Shown one piece after another: positions 6,375 to 8,658 of a DNA stretch of 8,658 bases. This DNA is from CAZTVN01 sp964617145. GTDB taxonomy: Bacteria; Patescibacteriota; Gracilibacteria; UBA1369; JACRIC01. The notes beneath the pieces are model-generated. The model was given only the letters and a program-made list of their open reading frames with translations. It searched no databases and was not told the DNA's origin. The stretch spans positions 1 through 8,658 of the forward strand of contig CAZTVN010000054.1 in the NCBI GenBank assembly GCA_964617145.1. The letters are read 5' to 3'. Position 1 is the stretch's first letter, and each line of letters begins with the position of its first letter. The position numbers and the translations under genes were made by a program.

Positions 6375-7391
6375 ATGGGGAATATTCGTGATTATAAAAT
6401 AGCGACGCTTGGCAGTCACACGGCTCTTCAAATACTTAAAGGCGCCAAAGATGAGGGGTTTGGGACGATTTGCATTTGCCATAAAGGGCGAAGGCGTCCT
6501 TATGAAAGTTATGGCGTGGCCGATGAGATCATTGAAATTGAAAATTTTCATGAATTTTTTCGCATTGAAAAAAATCTCATGAAAAAAAAGGCGATCGTTA
6601 TACCTCATGGTTCTTTCGTAAGTTATATCGGTTATGAACGTATGAAAGAACTTAAAGTCATGCATTATGGCACAAAAGGGATACTCGAATGGGAATCCGA
6701 CCGTAATAAAGAACGTCAATGGCTGGAGAAAGCAGGATTGCAACTTCCGCGCATTTACAAACATCCGGAAGAGATTGACCGTGCTGTTATCATTAAATTT
6801 CATGGAGCGGCCGGCGGCAGTGGTTATTTTATCGCCAATAATCCCAAGGAATTTTACGAAAATATTAAAAATTATCCTGATGAACATGACTACGTGATCC
6901 AGGAATACATCGTTGGCGTGCCTATTTATACTCACTATTTTTATTCTCGAGTCACGAAAGAACTTGAAGTGATGAGTTTTGACAAACGCTATGAATCCAA
7001 CGCTGATTCGATTGGCCGAATTGCTGCTCGCGACCAGCTCGATGTTCATATCCTCACAAGCTACACTATCACGGGAAATATTCCGATTGTTGTTCGTGAA
7101 TCGCTTTTAACTGAAATTTTTGAAATGGGAGAAAGTGTTGTGCGAACCTCCTCGAAACTGGCTAAAGGCGGTCTTTTTGGGCCATTTTGCCTTGAAGCTA
7201 TAGTTGATACGCATCTCAATTTTTATGTTTTTGAGATTTCTGCCCGCATCGTCGCAGGGACCAATCCTTATGTTTATGGCTCCCCCTATACGTGGCTTCG
7301 CTACAATGAACCTATGAGTACAGGTCGGAGAATCGCTCGTGATATTAAAATGGCGATTGAACAAGATTGTATAGAAAAAGTGCTTGGATAG
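6375..7391 (+). CDS. purP: PurP: formate-dependent AICAR formyl ligase (FAICAR synthetase)
   Basis: A 338-aa ATP-grasp ligase that makes FAICAR from AICAR, formate and ATP, replacing the folate-dependent PurH transformylase step. Archaeal PurP motifs run the full length: LGSHTALQILKGAK (Gly13-Ser14-His15), PHGSF (77-81), WESDR, VIIKFHGAAGGSGYFIA (glycine loop about 143-152), QEYIVG, YFYS, DKRYESN (203-209), ITGNIPIVVRESLL, GPFCLE and FEISAR (Glu287, Arg291). ATG 6375 is the only standard start after the in-frame stop at 6339. This leaves the N-terminus about a dozen residues shorter than the archaeal homologs I recall. No Shine-Dalgarno sequence is present. It follows the PEP-synthase-like gene by 70 nt and precedes a paralog by 40 nt, probably in one operon. 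From memory, archaeal PurP has arginines in the glycine loop (GARGGRGYF) where this protein has Ala146 and Ser149. Confidence 0.92.
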   Translation: MGNIRDYKIATLGSHTALQILKGAKDEGFGTICICHKGRRRPYESYGVADEIIEIENFHEFFRIEKNLMKKKAIVIPHGSFVSYIGYERMKELKVMHYGTKGILEWESDRNKERQWLEKAGLQLPRIYKHPEEIDRAVIIKFHGAAGGSGYFIANNPKEFYENIKNYPDEHDYVIQEYIVGVPIYTHYFYSRVTKELEVMSFDKRYESNADSIGRIAARDQLDVHILTSYTITGNIPIVVRESLLTEIFEMGESVVRTSSKLAKGGLFGPFCLEAIVDTHLNFYVFEISARIVAGTNPYVYGSPYTWLRYNEPMSTGRRIARDIKMAIEQDCIEKVLG

Positions 7392-7417
7392 AGTAATATT
7401 AATTTTGTTTTTCTTTT

Positions 7418-7445
7418 ATGATCACTAAAGCATGATCACTAGAGC
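7418..7445 (+). repeat. 14-bp tandem duplication of the second purP-family start codon, creating a 5-codon upstream ORF
   Basis: ATGATCACTAAAGC (7418-7431) is followed directly by ATGATCACTAGAGC (7432-7445), 13 of 14 identical. The first ATG is out of frame with the gene: it reads M-I-T-K-A and stops at TGA 7433-7435, overlapping the true ATG as ATGA. The duplicated unit encodes the same first residues (MITKA versus MITRA), so the start region has been copied. Ribosomes may initiate at the first ATG and re-initiate at the second. Confidence 0.8.
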
Positions 7446-8562
7446 CGACATTTCTGACATTCTCTCAACCTACGATCTCTCTGGTATTACGATTGGCGTG
7501 CTTGGCGGGCATAGCGCTTTGGATGTTTGTCATGGAGTGAAACAATATGGTTTAAAAACGGTCGCTGTATGCAAAATTGGGAGGGATAAAACGTACAGTA
7601 AATACTATCGAACACGCGATACTAAGGGATGTATTGATGATGTTATTCTTGTTGAAAATTTTGAAGATATTTTAAAACCCGATATTCAGGAAGATTTGCG
7701 CAAAAGAAATACTATTTTTATTCAAAATCGCTATTTCTGGGTTTATTTTAGCAACCCTTCTAAAATCGAAACTGATTTCAAAATCCCTATTTTTGGTTCC
7801 CGAGAAATGCTGAAACTTGAAGAAAGAGATATAGAAAAAAATCAATATTATCTTCTCAATGAGGCAGGAATTCGTATTCCAAAAATTTATGACCATCCAA
7901 AAGATATCTCAAGTCCTGTTATCGTCAAGGTCAATGAAGCCGATCGACGTTACGAGCGATCATTTTTCATCGCTACCGATTATGACGACTTTCTTAAGAA
8001 ATCTGAAAAACTTATTGCTCAAGGCATCGTAGATAAAAATGATCTTGATTGTTCCATTATTGAAGAATTTGTCCTTGGAGCACCGGTCAATTTCAATTAT
8101 TTTTATTCGCCTTTGAGCAACGAACTTGAACTTATGGGCACTGATATTCGTCGTCAAACAAGCCTTGATGGGCTTTTACGCATGCCTTCCGATACACAAC
8201 TTGAAATTCTAAAAACATTTCAACCAAGCATGATTGAAACAGGACATATTGCGGTAACTACGAAAGAGTCGATCCTTGAAAAAGCGTTTGAAATTGGAGA
8301 GCAATTTGTCGCTCTTACACAACGAGAAGTATCTCCGGGGATTATTGGGCCTTTTGCCCTTCAGGGAGCTGTTTTCGCTGAACGCGGGAGAGAAGAGATT
8401 GTTATATTTGATGTGAGTATGCGTATTCCCGGCTCGCCTGGCACTCGTTTTACTCCTCTTACTGGTTATCTTTATGGAGAAACCTTAAGTTTCGGTGAAC
8501 GCATTGGAATGGAACTTGAAAAGGCTGTAGTCGAAAATCGGCTTCTGGAGGTTTTGACTTAA
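7432..8562 (+). CDS. PurP-family paralog (second, divergent formate-AICAR ligase-like protein)
   Basis: This 376-aa protein aligns with PurP along its whole length: LGGHSALDVCHGVK (Gly25-Gly26-His27), FGSREMLKLEERD, LLNEAGIRIPKIY, IIEEFVLGAPVNFNYFYSP, GPFALQ and FDVSMR (Asp327, Arg331). Key PurP signatures differ. PHGSF is replaced by IQNRYF (97-102). The glycine loop is replaced by NEADRRYERSFF (168-179). DKRYESN is replaced by TDIRRQTS (237-244). The Glu before the final Arg is Asp. Archaea carry PurP paralogs with similar NRSF and RRxxER patterns, as I recall, so this is probably an established subfamily and not a decaying copy; its reaction is not settled. Unlike the first copy it keeps the full N-terminal extension (about 18 residues before the ITIGVLGGH strand). 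It starts 40 nt after purP, likely co-transcribed. The end of the gene carries a near-consensus promoter. Confidence 0.88.
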   Translation: MITRADISDILSTYDLSGITIGVLGGHSALDVCHGVKQYGLKTVAVCKIGRDKTYSKYYRTRDTKGCIDDVILVENFEDILKPDIQEDLRKRNTIFIQNRYFWVYFSNPSKIETDFKIPIFGSREMLKLEERDIEKNQYYLLNEAGIRIPKIYDHPKDISSPVIVKVNEADRRYERSFFIATDYDDFLKKSEKLIAQGIVDKNDLDCSIIEEFVLGAPVNFNYFYSPLSNELELMGTDIRRQTSLDGLLRMPSDTQLEILKTFQPSMIETGHIAVTTKESILEKAFEIGEQFVALTQREVSPGIIGPFALQGAVFAERGREEIVIFDVSMRIPGSPGTRFTPLTGYLYGETLSFGERIGMELEKAVVENRLLEVLT

Positions 8563-8582
8563 GTTTTGTGAAGTATTATAAT
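8554..8582 (+). promoter_or_regulatory. Near-consensus sigma70 promoter reading into the second repeat element
   Basis: TTGACT (8554-8559, 5 of 6) is followed after exactly 17 bp by TATAAT (8577-8582, 6 of 6). The -35 box lies in the last codons of the PurP paralog. Expected transcription start is near 8589, a few bases before the element at 8596, so the transcript would begin almost at the repeat. By inspection it is the best promoter match in the window. Confidence 0.7.
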
Positions 8583-8595
8583 GAGTTTAGCATTT

Positions 8596-8658
8596 AGGAG
8601 GTGCTGAAAAACATACCATCTACTGCAATTTTATCATTTCGGCTGTAAAATGTTCAAA
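8596..8658 (+). repeat. Hairpin repeat element, copy 2 (truncated by window end)
   Basis: Starting at AGGAGGTGCTGAAAAACATA, this stretch matches the reverse complement of copy 1 (from 684 leftward) at 61 of 63 positions. The two differences are T at 8634 and T at 8646 where copy 1 has C. The copy is therefore in opposite orientation to copy 1, judged by the asymmetric interior. The change at 8646 turns CAA into TAA in the frame that is open across copy 1, which argues against a conserved encoded peptide. The rest lies outside the window. Confidence 0.85.

Noticed and set aside
6246..7049. 267-aa minus-strand ORF over purP
   Set aside because: Antisense shadow of PurP with low-complexity composition and no motif.
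2..8562. Alternative genetic code with UGA as glycine (as in some candidate phyla)
   Set aside because: All six genes read through with no in-frame TGA, and conserved glycines use GGN, so the standard code explains the window. The genes end in TAA or TAG, so UGA as a stop is not directly tested.

Overview
The window reads as A+T-rich chromosomal DNA from a bacterium, read with the standard genetic code. Bacterial origin is supported by undecaprenyl-diphosphatase (UppP), by frequent CGN arginine codons with few AGA/AGG, and by sigma70-like -35/-10 boxes. Two enzyme families better known from archaea sit among these genes: archaeal-type phosphoenolpyruvate carboxylase (PpcA) and the formate-dependent purine enzyme PurP, the latter as two tandem, clearly different paralogs. 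That mixture would suit a candidate-phylum (CPR-type) bacterium or another lineage that acquired archaeal-type genes. The lineage is a low-confidence inference, not something the sequence proves.

Layout. 2-520 (+) is the C-terminal part of UppP. 517-687 is a structured, near-symmetric repeat element with perfect 23-bp inverted ends. 717-2042 (+) is a fold-type I PLP aminotransferase. 2063-3574 (-) is PpcA, convergent with the aminotransferase (20 bp apart). 3575-3826 is a divergent promoter region that also holds a 14-bp remnant of the repeat end. 3827-6304 (+) is a divergent, partial PEP-synthase-like protein (PPDK_N/ATP-grasp type). 6375-7391 (+) is PurP and 7432-8562 (+) is a PurP-family paralog. 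8596-8658 is a second copy of the repeat element, cut off by the window end and preceded by a near-consensus promoter.

How the genes may work together. PpcA makes oxaloacetate from PEP. The neighbouring aminotransferase could turn oxaloacetate into aspartate, which feeds purine and pyrimidine synthesis. PurP carries out the folate-independent formylation of AICAR late in purine synthesis. The PEP-synthase-like protein carries a nucleotide/PEP-type domain but no phosphohistidine or PEP-binding barrel domain, so its role is open. This metabolic link is inferred from adjacency.

The least explained signal is the repeat family. It folds almost end to end into a long hairpin. Its ends carry a perfect Shine-Dalgarno sequence and, on the opposite arm, the exact 16S rRNA 3'-tail sequence CACCTCCTTA. 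The genes in the window have no visible Shine-Dalgarno sequence at all. One copy lies directly downstream of a TTGACT-17-TATAAT promoter, so it may be transcribed.
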